Source: Rhodocyclaceae bacterium (GTDB taxonomy: Bacteria > Pseudomonadota > Gammaproteobacteria > Burkholderiales > Rhodocyclaceae). Taken from it: a stretch of 5,725 nt of DNA. Shown here one piece after another: positions 1 through 5,686 of this stretch. The translations under genes and the position numbers were made by a program. The DNA lies in contig JAUXNZ010000199.1 in NCBI GenBank assembly GCA_030682595.1, positions 1 to 5,725 of the forward strand, read 5' to 3'. The first letter of the stretch is position 1. Each line of letters starts with the position of its first letter. Below the pieces are notes generated by a model. That model saw only the letters and a list, made by a program, of their open reading frames with translations, did not search any database and had not been told where the DNA came from.

Positions 1-605
1 ATGAGATCAACAACCCGCTGAGCGGCATGCTGACCGCCATCGATACGCTGAAGGAGTATGGCCAAGGTGATTTCCGCACCATGAAAACCATCGGCCTGCT
101 CGAGCGCGGCCTGGTGCAGATCAGGGAGATCGTCGGCGCGCTGCTGGTGCAGGCAAACGTCAAGGGGCGTCACCTGGGACGCGAGGATGTCGAGGACGTT
201 CGCCTATTGATCAAGTTGCAGGCGGACAAGAAACACCTGGAATTTTCCGTGACGGACAAGATGCCGGACAGTGTGCCCATTGCGGCCACCGTCGCCCGGC
301 AGATCATGATCAACCTGCTGCTGAATGCCGTGCAGGCCGCCCCGGACCATGGCCACGTCATGCTTGAGGTGGCCGCAGCCGATGCGGTACTGACGATCGT
401 CGTCAGCAATGATGGCGACCCGATTTCCCCCGAGCGCTTGCAGGGGATCTTCGAGCCATTCCCCCCGCAAGGTCGCGCCGGACGCGGTCTGGGATTGTGG
501 ATCACTTACCAGATTGTCAGCCAGTTGCAAGGCCGTATCCATGTTGAACGACTTGAAGATATCACTCGCTTTTCCGTCAATCTGCCCTTGGTGACGCCGC
601 CATGA
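1..605 (+). CDS. Sensor histidine kinase, C-terminal part (5' end outside the window)
   Basis: This is the catalytic end of a two-component sensor kinase, which autophosphorylates a histidine with ATP and passes the phosphate to the regulator encoded next. The reading frame is open from the window edge. The first full codon is at base 3 and 200 residues precede the TGA at 603-605. It opens with EINNPLSGM, the tail of an H-box; bases 1-2 (AT) would complete a His codon if the missing base is C, so the phospho-acceptor probably sits on the edge. The N-box is NLLLNAVQAA (about 315-344), G1 is SNDGDPI (about 405-425), the F-box is IFEPF and G2 is GRGLGLW (about 480-500). Together these form a GHKL ATPase of ordinary length. 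Sensor and membrane regions are not visible, so the signal is unknown. The stop overlaps the regulator start (ATGA), implying translational coupling. Family assignment is firm; the specific gene is not recognised. Confidence 0.93.
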   Translation, partial: EINNPLSGMLTAIDTLKEYGQGDFRTMKTIGLLERGLVQIREIVGALLVQANVKGRHLGREDVEDVRLLIKLQADKKHLEFSVTDKMPDSVPIAATVARQIMINLLLNAVQAAPDHGHVMLEVAAADAVLTIVVSNDGDPISPERLQGIFEPFPPQGRAGRGLGLWITYQIVSQLQGRIHVERLEDITRFSVNLPLVTPP

Positions 606-1945
606 CCCAAAATTTCAGTGTGTGTCTGATCGAAGATGACGAAATCGTCGGCGAAGCCCTTTCCGACCGCTTCATGCTCGAAGGTATTCGTTGCGACTGG
701 TTCAAGGACGGCAACAGCGCCATCGCCGCGCTGCGTCAGCAGCGCTATGACGCGGTCGTCTGCGATATCCAGCTGCCTGACATTGATGGCGAAACCGTGT
801 TTGTCACGTTGAAGGACATGGCCGTCGACCTGCCGCCATTCATTTTCACCACTGCTTACGGTTCCATTGATCGCGCCGTCAATCTGTTGAAGCAGGGCGC
901 CCACGATTTTTTGACCAAGCCGCTCGATGTGCGCATTCTGTTGGAAAAACTGGACCAGTTGTTCGAGCACGGCCAACCGGCCGCCGGGCCGGGCCTTGGC
1001 CTGGGCGTTTCGCTGGCGATGCGCCACATCGAGTCGCTGTTGCCACGCCTGGCGGCACGCTCGGGAACGATACTCATCACCGGTGAGTCCGGCGTTGGCA
1101 AGGAGGAGGTGGCCCGTGCCATCCACCGCCTGGCCGATCCTGAAGGTCAGCAGCCCTTCGTGGCCATCAATTGCGGCGCACTGACCGAAACGCTGCTCGA
1201 AGCCGAGTTGTTCGGCTATGTGAAGGGCGCCTATACTGGTGCCCACCGTGACAAGAAGGGTTGTTTCGAACTGGCGCACGGCGGGACGCTGTTCCTTGAC
1301 GAGATCGGCGAAATGTCACCGGGCATGCAGGTCAAACTGTTGCGTGTTTTGCAGGAAAAGCAGATCACGCGTGTCGGTGGCGATGCGCCCATCCAAGTCG
1401 ATATTCGTTTGATCTGCGCGACCCATCAGGACTTGAAGCGCATGGTCGAAGCGGGACGCTTTCGCGAAGATCTCTATTACCGTGTACATGTCGTACACAT
1501 TCACGTCCCGCCGTTGCGCGAACGCCGGGATGACATTCTGTGGCTGGCCCATAAGTTTCTCGCCACCAACGAGGCCGCGCATCACGAGTCCTGCGCACTC
1601 ACGCCCGATGCCGAATGGGCCATGCTCGATTACCCGTGGCCGGGCAATGTGCGCGAACTCAAAAATTGCCTCGAACGGGCCTGCATCCTGCATGACACCA
1701 CCCAGATGACCCCGCAGATGCTGTTTGGTCAGTCCGAAGCGCCGGTCGACGTGGCGGCTGCAGCGGCCGTGGCGGATAACAGCGGCTCGCTCGGCGACTA
1801 CCTGAACCAATGCGAACGGAAATATCTCGAAAGCCGCCTGACCGCCAACGGCTGGCGCATGGGGGAGACCGCGACTTCGCTCGGCATCGGTCGCAAAAGC
1901 CTCTGGGAAAAAATGAAGAAGCTCGCAATCGAGCCGCCTCGCTAA
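602..1945 (+). CDS. NtrC-family sigma-54-dependent response regulator
   Basis: This 447-residue protein has the usual length and order of an NtrC-type activator: receiver, AAA+ ATPase and Fis-type DNA-binding domain. It should be phosphorylated by the preceding kinase and use ATP hydrolysis to open sigma-54 promoters. Receiver (about 5-122): acidic pocket E11-D12-D13, phospho-acceptor D55 in CDIQLPD, T84 and K106. AAA+ domain (about 135-365): Walker A GESGVGKE 161-168, sigma-54 contact loop GAYTGA 209-214, Walker B LFLDE ending D233-E234, sensor I region ATHQDL 273-278, arginine-finger region RFREDLYYR 286-294 and sensor II region PGNVREL 347-353. A short Ala-rich linker (384-391) leads to the HTH (about 403-441, with GETATSLGIGRKSLWEKM). 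The start follows GGTGA at 590-594 with 7 bases between, and the ATG overlaps the kinase stop. The loop reads GAYTGA rather than GAFTGA, a conservative change. Targets cannot be read from the protein; the nearest candidate is the hfq upstream region. Confidence 0.95.
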   Translation: MTQNFSVCLIEDDEIVGEALSDRFMLEGIRCDWFKDGNSAIAALRQQRYDAVVCDIQLPDIDGETVFVTLKDMAVDLPPFIFTTAYGSIDRAVNLLKQGAHDFLTKPLDVRILLEKLDQLFEHGQPAAGPGLGLGVSLAMRHIESLLPRLAARSGTILITGESGVGKEEVARAIHRLADPEGQQPFVAINCGALTETLLEAELFGYVKGAYTGAHRDKKGCFELAHGGTLFLDEIGEMSPGMQVKLLRVLQEKQITRVGGDAPIQVDIRLICATHQDLKRMVEAGRFREDLYYRVHVVHIHVPPLRERRDDILWLAHKFLATNEAAHHESCALTPDAEWAMLDYPWPGNVRELKNCLERACILHDTTQMTPQMLFGQSEAPVDVAAAAAVADNSGSLGDYLNQCERKYLESRLTANGWRMGETATSLGIGRKSLWEKMKKLAIEPPR

Positions 1946-1953
1946 CGGAGCGC

Positions 1954-1990
1954 CGTCCCGCCAGCGCCGACTTTTAGTGCAGGTGGGACG
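1954..1990 (+). repeat. Stem-loop downstream of the response regulator gene
   Basis: CGTCCCGCC (1954-1962) can pair with GGTGGGACG (1982-1990) in a 9-bp stem with one G-U pair and a 19-nt loop. It begins 9 bases after the regulator stop codon. No U-tract follows the right arm (CCCAACAATC comes next), so it does not have the form of an intrinsic terminator. It could protect the 3' end of the message or be an accident of GC-rich sequence. The loop carries most of the first copy of the direct repeat. Confidence 0.4.
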
Positions 1991-2023
1991 CCCAACAATC
2001 CGCCAGCGCCGACTTTTTCGTGC
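1958..2023 (+). repeat. Direct repeat, two 18-bp copies 42 bp apart
   Basis: CCGCCAGCGCCGACTTTT occurs at 1958-1975 and again, identical, at 2000-2017. Both copies run on into a GTGC (1977-1980 and 2020-2023). The 42-bp start-to-start interval is close to four helical turns, so both copies would face the same side of the DNA. The core AGCGCCG also occurs a third time at 1949-1955. The repeats are seen directly; their role is not. They may be binding sites for a regulator, possibly the NtrC-type protein encoded just upstream, or the remnant of a local duplication. The copies are not dyad-symmetric, which is unlike a classical NtrC-family site. Confidence 0.7.
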
Positions 2024-2028
2024 GGCCG

Positions 2029-2044
2029 AGGCGGAGCGGTTGCA
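2029..2044 (+). promoter_or_regulatory. Possible sigma-54 (-24/-12) promoter upstream of hfq
   Basis: AGGCGGAGCGGTTGCA carries GG at 2030-2031 and GC at 2042-2043, the 12-base offset of a -24/-12 element. It matches the consensus TGGCAC-N5-TTGCA at GGC and at all of TTGCA, but lacks the leading T and the AC of the -24 half. A transcript would start near 2055, giving a leader of about 60 nt before hfq. A sigma-54 activator gene lies immediately upstream, which makes the site more interesting. The match is partial and could be chance in GC-rich DNA. Confidence 0.3.
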
Positions 2045-2053
2045 CTGGCCAGT
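2044..2053. promoter_or_regulatory. Perfect 10-bp palindrome, possible operator
   Basis: ACTGGCCAGT reads the same on both strands. It covers the possible sigma-70 -35 hexamer and starts at the last base of the sigma-54-like element, a position where a bound protein could block or switch promoters. The sequence is certain; the operator role is inference. Confidence 0.25.
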
Positions 2054-2074
2054 CACCCCGAAATCGGCTACAGT
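2046..2074 (+). promoter_or_regulatory. Possible sigma-70 promoter for hfq
   Basis: TGGCCA (2046-2051) and TACAGT (2069-2074) each match 4 of 6 bases of the -35 and -10 consensus and are separated by an ideal 17 bp. Transcription would begin near 2081, about 33 nt before the hfq start codon. A second possible -10, TATAAC at 2088-2093, has no good -35 at the right distance. The -35 half lies inside a perfect palindrome (2044-2053). Confidence 0.35.
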
Positions 2075-2104
2075 GCGCGCTCGTTTTTATAACCATAACC
2101 CAGT

Positions 2105-2109
2105 GAGGT
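2105..2109 (+). promoter_or_regulatory. Ribosome binding site of hfq
   Basis: GAGGT lies 4 bases before the ATG at 2114 and is the clearest Shine-Dalgarno match of the first operon genes. It supports 2114 as the hfq start. It is preceded directly by the tandem repeat ATAACCATAACC (2089-2100). Confidence 0.7.
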
Positions 2110-2113
2110 CACC

Positions 2114-2350
2114 ATGAGCGCCAAGGGGCAGATGCTACAAGACCCTTTTCTCAACGCATTACGCCGCGAGCATATTCCGGTTTCAATCTATCTGGTCAAC
2201 GGCATCAAGTTGCAGGGACAGGTGGAGTCGTTCGACCAGTATGTCGTGTTGCTCAAAAATACCGTCACCCAGATGGTCTACAAGCACGCGATTTCCACCG
2301 TGGTGCCCGCTCGTCCGGTCAGTATCAGCACGGAACCCGATTCCGAGTGA
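2114..2350 (+). CDS. hfq: RNA chaperone Hfq
   Basis: Hfq is the hexameric Sm-like protein that binds small RNAs and mRNAs and helps them pair, controlling translation and mRNA decay in the cytoplasm. The 78-residue sequence is recognisable along its whole length. It has [16 protein letters not shown] at the N-terminal helix (5-20), [17 protein letters not shown] in the Sm1 region (26-42), and the Sm2 signature YKHAIST at 56-62. Proximal-face residues expected from E. coli are present (Q9, F40, K57, H58 in local numbering). The rim patch reads RREH, so the third arginine of the E. coli RRER patch is His. The C-terminal tail is short and acidic (STEPDSE), unlike the long tail of E. coli. The ATG follows GAGGT. 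It heads the probable hfq-hflX-hflK-hflC operon, with hflX starting 27 bp after its stop. Confidence 0.98.
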   Translation: MSAKGQMLQDPFLNALRREHIPVSIYLVNGIKLQGQVESFDQYVVLLKNTVTQMVYKHAISTVVPARPVSISTEPDSE

Positions 2351-2377
2351 TTTCCGTATCTGGTTGGCGCCTGGCCC

Positions 2378-3520
2378 ATGTTTGACCGGCCGGCCGCCAG
2401 CGAGGCCGCCGTACTGGTCCAACTGGATTTTGGCGCGGGCGATTTTGCCGAGCGCCTGGAAGAATTCCAGTTGCTGGCAACCAGCGCCGGTGCGCGTCCG
2501 GTTGCCACGATCACGGGAAAACGCGGGCGACCCGATCCCGCCACCTTTGCCGGCAAGGGCAAGGTTGAAGAGATCATCGCGGCCGCTAGCGCGGCAGACG
2601 CCGATCTGCTGATGTTCAATCATGAACTGTCGCCGGCGCAGCAACGCAACCTCGAACGCATCTGCGAGCGCCGCGTGATAGACAGAAGCAGCCTGATTCT
2701 CGACATCTTCGCTCAGCGCGCAAAAAGCCACGAAGGCAAGTTGCAGGTGGAACTGGCCCAGCTTGAACACCTGATGACGCGGCTGGTGCGTGGCTGGACC
2801 CACCTCGAACGCCAAAAGGGCGGCATCGGATTGCGCGGCCCTGGTGAAAAACAACTGGAAACCGACCGGCGGCTACTGGGCAAACGAGTCGCTTTACTGA
2901 AGGATCGCTTGAAACAACTGGAACGCCAGCGCGCCGTGCGGCGTCGCTCCCGCAGTCGCGGCGAAGTGCTGTCGGTGTCGCTGGTGGGCTATACCAACGC
3001 AGGCAAGAGCACCTTGTTCAACGCGCTGACCAGAGCGGGCGCCTATGTGGCCGATCAATTGTTCGCCACGCTGGATACCACCTCGCGGCGCCTTTATGTG
3101 CCGACCTGCGAGATGGCCGACGGCCGCTCGGGTTGTCAGATCGTGCTCTCCGACACCGTCGGCTTCATCCGCGACCTGCCGCATGCGTTGGTGGCGGCCT
3201 TTCGTGCCACGCTGGAGGAAACCGCCCACGCCGACCTGTTGCTGCATGTGGTCGATGCGGCTAGCCCCGACCGCGAGCAGCAGATGAAGGCCGTGGCGCA
3301 AGTGCTCAACGAAATCGGTGCCGCTGATACGCCACAAATTATCATCTGGAACAAGATCGATCTGACCGATGTTGCCCCCGGAGTGGAGCGGGATGAGTGT
3401 GATAACATCGCCCGCGTTCGCCTCAGTGCCCGAAGCGGTGTTGGTATTGACCTGCTGCGGGCGGCTTTGGCCGAAGTCTCGCGCAAGCTGGCCCCCCCGA
3501 TTGAGTACGATAAAACCTGA
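2378..3520 (+). CDS. hflX: GTPase HflX, ribosome-associated
   Basis: HflX is a TRAFAC-class GTPase that binds the large ribosomal subunit and, in studied bacteria, splits stalled or stress-arrested 70S ribosomes. This 380-residue copy has the N-terminal HflX domain (about 10-115), with GKGKVEEI (59-66) and FNHELSPAQQRNLE (80-93). A helical linker with GGIGLRGPGEKQLETDRR (148-165) follows, then the G domain: G1 GYTNAGKST 204-212, G2 region DQLFATLDTT 226-235, G3 DTVG 259-262, G4 NKID 325-328 and G5 SARSG 350-354. All nucleotide-binding motifs are intact. Between G2 and G3 the loop CEMADGRSGC carries two cysteines (C244, C253). ATG 2378 is the only ATG, GTG or TTG in frame after the hfq stop, but it lacks a clear Shine-Dalgarno sequence, so translation may depend on coupling to hfq. 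It is followed by hflK after 34 bp. Confidence 0.97.
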   Translation: MFDRPAASEAAVLVQLDFGAGDFAERLEEFQLLATSAGARPVATITGKRGRPDPATFAGKGKVEEIIAAASAADADLLMFNHELSPAQQRNLERICERRVIDRSSLILDIFAQRAKSHEGKLQVELAQLEHLMTRLVRGWTHLERQKGGIGLRGPGEKQLETDRRLLGKRVALLKDRLKQLERQRAVRRRSRSRGEVLSVSLVGYTNAGKSTLFNALTRAGAYVADQLFATLDTTSRRLYVPTCEMADGRSGCQIVLSDTVGFIRDLPHALVAAFRATLEETAHADLLLHVVDAASPDREQQMKAVAQVLNEIGAADTPQIIIWNKIDLTDVAPGVERDECDNIARVRLSARSGVGIDLLRAALAEVSRKLAPPIEYDKT

Positions 3521-3554
3521 ACCACAGCGGATAAATATGATCACCGGAATTCTG

Positions 3555-4790
3555 ATGTCTCTCAATGACCACGGCTGGGGCAACGACCCCAAGCGCGGCG
3601 GCGGCCGCAACAACCAGGGACCGCCAGATCTCGACGAACTCTGGCGCGACGTCAATCGTCGTCTGACCGGCCTGTTCGGTAAAAAACGCGGTGGCCCAAG
3701 TAATTCCGGTGGCGGCGATGGCGGTGGTGACGGGCCGAATCTGCCGACCCTGACGCCTGGCCAGTTCGGTGGCGGCGTCGGTCTGCTGTTGGGCCTGGTG
3801 GCCGTGGTCTGGTTTGCCAGCGGCTTCTATATCGTCGATGCCAGCCAGCGCGGCGTGGTCTTGACCCTCGGCAAATACAGCGAAACCACCGACCCCGGCC
3901 TGCGCTGGCGCCTGCCCTGGCCGATCCAGACCAACGAGGTGGTGAATCTGACCGGTGTGCGTACCGTCGAAATCGGCTATCGCGGTTCGGAAAAAAACAA
4001 GGTGCTGAAAGAGGCGCTGATGCTGACCGATGACGAAAACATCGTCAGCGTGCAGTTCGCCGTCCAGTATCTGCTCAAAAGTCCGCAAGACTACATCTTC
4101 AAGAACCGCCATCCAGATGATTCAGTCACGCAAACGGCCGAGACGGCGATTCGCGAGGTGGTCGGCAAGAACCGCATGGACTTCGTGCTTTACGAAGGGC
4201 GCGACGTGATTGCCGCCAACACGCAGAAGTTGATGCAGGAAAACCTTGATCGTTACGAAACCGGCATCCAGATTCTCTCGGTGACGATGCAGAGCACGCA
4301 GCCGCCAGAGCAGGTGCAGGCGGCCTTTGATGATGCCGTCAAGGCCGGGCAGGACAAGGAGCGCCACAAAAACGAAGGCCAGGCTTACGCCAACGACGTG
4401 ATCCCGCGCGCTCAGGGCGCGGCCTCGCGCCTGAAGGAAGAGGCGGAGGGTTACAAGGCCCGCCTGACCGCCACCGCCGAGGGCGAGGCGGCGCGCTTCT
4501 CCAAGCTGTATACCGAATATGCCAAGGCACCCGAAGTGACGCGCCAGCGTCTGTATCTCGAGACCATGCAGCAGCTTTATGCCAATACCAGCAAGGTGAT
4601 GATCGATACCAAAGGCTCGGGCAATCTGCTGTATCTGCCGCTCGACAAGTTGATGGCCACCGCCGGGGCTACTGCGCCGATCGTGCACGACGCCTCAACT
4701 GATCGTTCAGGTGCGCCGGCGTCCGCCCAGGATAACCGCGACGTGCGTACCCGCGGTTCGATTGGCACGCGCGAACGGGGAGACCGTTGA
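3555..4790 (+). CDS. hflK: HflK, SPFH-family subunit of the HflK-HflC FtsH modulator
   Basis: HflK and HflC form a large inner-membrane assembly that surrounds the FtsH protease and modulates its degradation of membrane proteins. This 411-residue protein has a hydrophilic Gly/Asn-rich N-terminus (about 9-60) with PPDLDELW (23-30) as in family members, one membrane segment at about 72-94 (GGGVGLLLGLVAVVWFASGF), then the periplasmic SPFH domain beginning IVDASQRGVV. The hallmark LMLTDDENIVSVQFAVQYLL (155-174) is present, and a charged helical stretch at about 260-320 is a probable coiled coil. I chose ATG 3555 because MSLNDHGWG resembles known HflK N-termini and GGAA (3546-3549) lies 5 bases upstream. 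ATG 3537, six codons earlier, is a real alternative. Starts further upstream run deep into hflX and are not credible. The stop overlaps hflC by one base. Confidence 0.95.
   Translation: MSLNDHGWGNDPKRGGGRNNQGPPDLDELWRDVNRRLTGLFGKKRGGPSNSGGGDGGGDGPNLPTLTPGQFGGGVGLLLGLVAVVWFASGFYIVDASQRGVVLTLGKYSETTDPGLRWRLPWPIQTNEVVNLTGVRTVEIGYRGSEKNKVLKEALMLTDDENIVSVQFAVQYLLKSPQDYIFKNRHPDDSVTQTAETAIREVVGKNRMDFVLYEGRDVIAANTQKLMQENLDRYETGIQILSVTMQSTQPPEQVQAAFDDAVKAGQDKERHKNEGQAYANDVIPRAQGAASRLKEEAEGYKARLTATAEGEAARFSKLYTEYAKAPEVTRQRLYLETMQQLYANTSKVMIDTKGSGNLLYLPLDKLMATAGATAPIVHDASTDRSGAPASAQDNRDVRTRGSIGTRERGDR
4777..4782 (+). promoter_or_regulatory. Ribosome binding site deciding the hflC start
   Basis: GGGGAG lies 7 bases before ATG 4790, inside the last codons of hflK. 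It supports ATG 4790 over the adjoining TTG at 4787. Termination on hflK (TGA 4788-4790) and initiation on hflC share one base, a typical arrangement for coupled translation of partner subunits. Confidence 0.7.
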
Positions 4791-5671
4791 TGAAACGCCT
4801 ACCTTTTATTGCAGCGCTGATGTTTGCCGTCTTTGTCACGGCCGGCTCAGTGATGTTTACCGTCGATCAGCGCCAATACGCGCTGGTTTTCCAGTTGGGC
4901 GAAATCAAGGAGGTCATCCAGGAGCCAGGCTTGTCGTTCAAGTGGCCGATGATCCAGAACGTGCGTTTCTTCGACCGGCGCATCCTGACGCTGGATTCTG
5001 TCGAGCCCGAGCGTTTCCTCACCGCCGAGAAAAAGCCGGTGCTGGTCGACTCATTTGTCAAGTGGCGGATTGCCGACGTCCGCCAGTATTACATTTCGGT
5101 GGGTGGCGACGAGATGCTGGCGCGCACGCGCCTGTCACAAACCGTGAATTCCGGACTGCGCGAGGAATTCGGCCGGCGCACCGTGCATGATGTGGTGTCC
5201 GGCGCGCGCGACAAAATCATGGCCGATGTGCAGAAAAAAGCGGATGCGGATGCGCGTGCAATCGGCGTCGAGATTGTTGACGTGCGCCTGAAACGCGTCG
5301 ATCTGCCGCCGGAGGTTTCCGAGTCGGTCTATCGCCGCATGGAAACCGAACGCAAGCGCGTGGCCAACGAGCTGCGCTCAACCGGCGCGGCGGAATCCGA
5401 AAAGATTCGTGCCGATGCCGACCGGCAGCGCGAGGTGATCGTTGCCGAAGCCTATCGCGATGCCCAGAAGGTCAAGGGCGAGGGCGATGCCCAGGCGGCC
5501 GCGATTTACGGGCGCGCTTATGGTCAGAATCCAGAGTTCTATGCTTTCTATCGCAGCCTCGAAGCCTATCGCCAGAGTTTTGGCAACAAGAATGACCTCC
5601 TGGTGGTCGACCCGAGTGCCGACTTCTTCAAGTATTTGAAGAACAGTGGCAAGGGCGGTGGCAGCAAGTAA
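4790..5671 (+). CDS. hflC: HflC, SPFH-family subunit of the HflK-HflC FtsH modulator
   Basis: HflC is the partner of HflK in the membrane complex that encloses and regulates FtsH. The 293-residue length is normal. An N-terminal membrane segment (about 5-24, FIAALMFAVFVTAGSVMF) is followed by the SPFH domain from TVDQRQYALVFQLGEI (24-39), including EPGLSFKWP (45-53) and VKWRI (90-94). A long charged helix, a probable coiled coil, spans about 176-245 (RRMETERKR, AESEKIRADADRQRE, GEGDAQAAAIYG). The C-terminal region FYAFYRSLEAY (250-260) and DPSADFFKYLK (274-284) matches what I know of HflC. It ends in a short Gly/Lys-rich tail. Its TGATG junction with hflK favours matched production of the two subunits. 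No terminator follows; the next start codon is 15 bp downstream. Confidence 0.97.
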   Translation: MKRLPFIAALMFAVFVTAGSVMFTVDQRQYALVFQLGEIKEVIQEPGLSFKWPMIQNVRFFDRRILTLDSVEPERFLTAEKKPVLVDSFVKWRIADVRQYYISVGGDEMLARTRLSQTVNSGLREEFGRRTVHDVVSGARDKIMADVQKKADADARAIGVEIVDVRLKRVDLPPEVSESVYRRMETERKRVANELRSTGAAESEKIRADADRQREVIVAEAYRDAQKVKGEGDAQAAAIYGRAYGQNPEFYAFYRSLEAYRQSFGNKNDLLVVDPSADFFKYLKNSGKGGGSK

Positions 5672-5686
5672 GTCACCGATCGCTTC

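Noticed and set aside
506..1279. 257-codon minus-strand open frame opposite the kinase-regulator junction
   Set aside because: It lies antisense to strongly recognisable kinase and NtrC motifs and has no recognisable domain. Long antisense frames are expected in GC-rich coding DNA.
1482..1498. Inverted repeat GTGTAC-N5-GTACAC
   Set aside because: It is inside the conserved AAA+ coding region of the regulator, encoding part of VHVVH. One such 6-bp repeat in this length is plausible by chance, and no nearby promoter or terminator needs it.
1971..2018. T-runs in the repeat copies as intrinsic terminators
   Set aside because: The runs of 4 and 5 T are inside the repeats and not directly after a stable GC-rich hairpin; the 9-bp stem at 1954-1990 has no U-tract behind it.
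1316..2056. 246-codon minus-strand open frame opposite the regulator and intergenic region
   Set aside because: Its translation shows no family features and mostly mirrors the third-position GC bias of the + strand gene.
2103..2112. GTGA-GG-TCAC inverted repeat over the hfq ribosome binding site
   Set aside because: The 4-bp arms with a 2-nt loop cannot form a stable hairpin, and the match is short enough to be chance.
2183..2854. Minus-strand open frame opposite hfq and hflX
   Set aside because: It overlaps two conserved genes completely and shows no recognisable domain.
3369..3554. Long N-terminal extension of HflK starting inside hflX
   Set aside because: It would overlap hflX by about 150 bp and add residues foreign to the family. 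MSLNDHGWG at 3555 is the family-like start.
2894..4112. Minus-strand open frames opposite hflX and hflK
   Set aside because: Both are shadows of conserved + strand genes with no supporting motifs.
4787..4789. TTG as start of hflC
   Set aside because: ATG 4790 is adjacent, stronger and better spaced from GGGGAG. The TTG would add only one residue.
4122..5190. Minus-strand frame opposite hflK and a + strand frame across the hflK-hflC junction
   Set aside because: Both conflict with the well-supported HflK and HflC reading frames and resemble no known protein.
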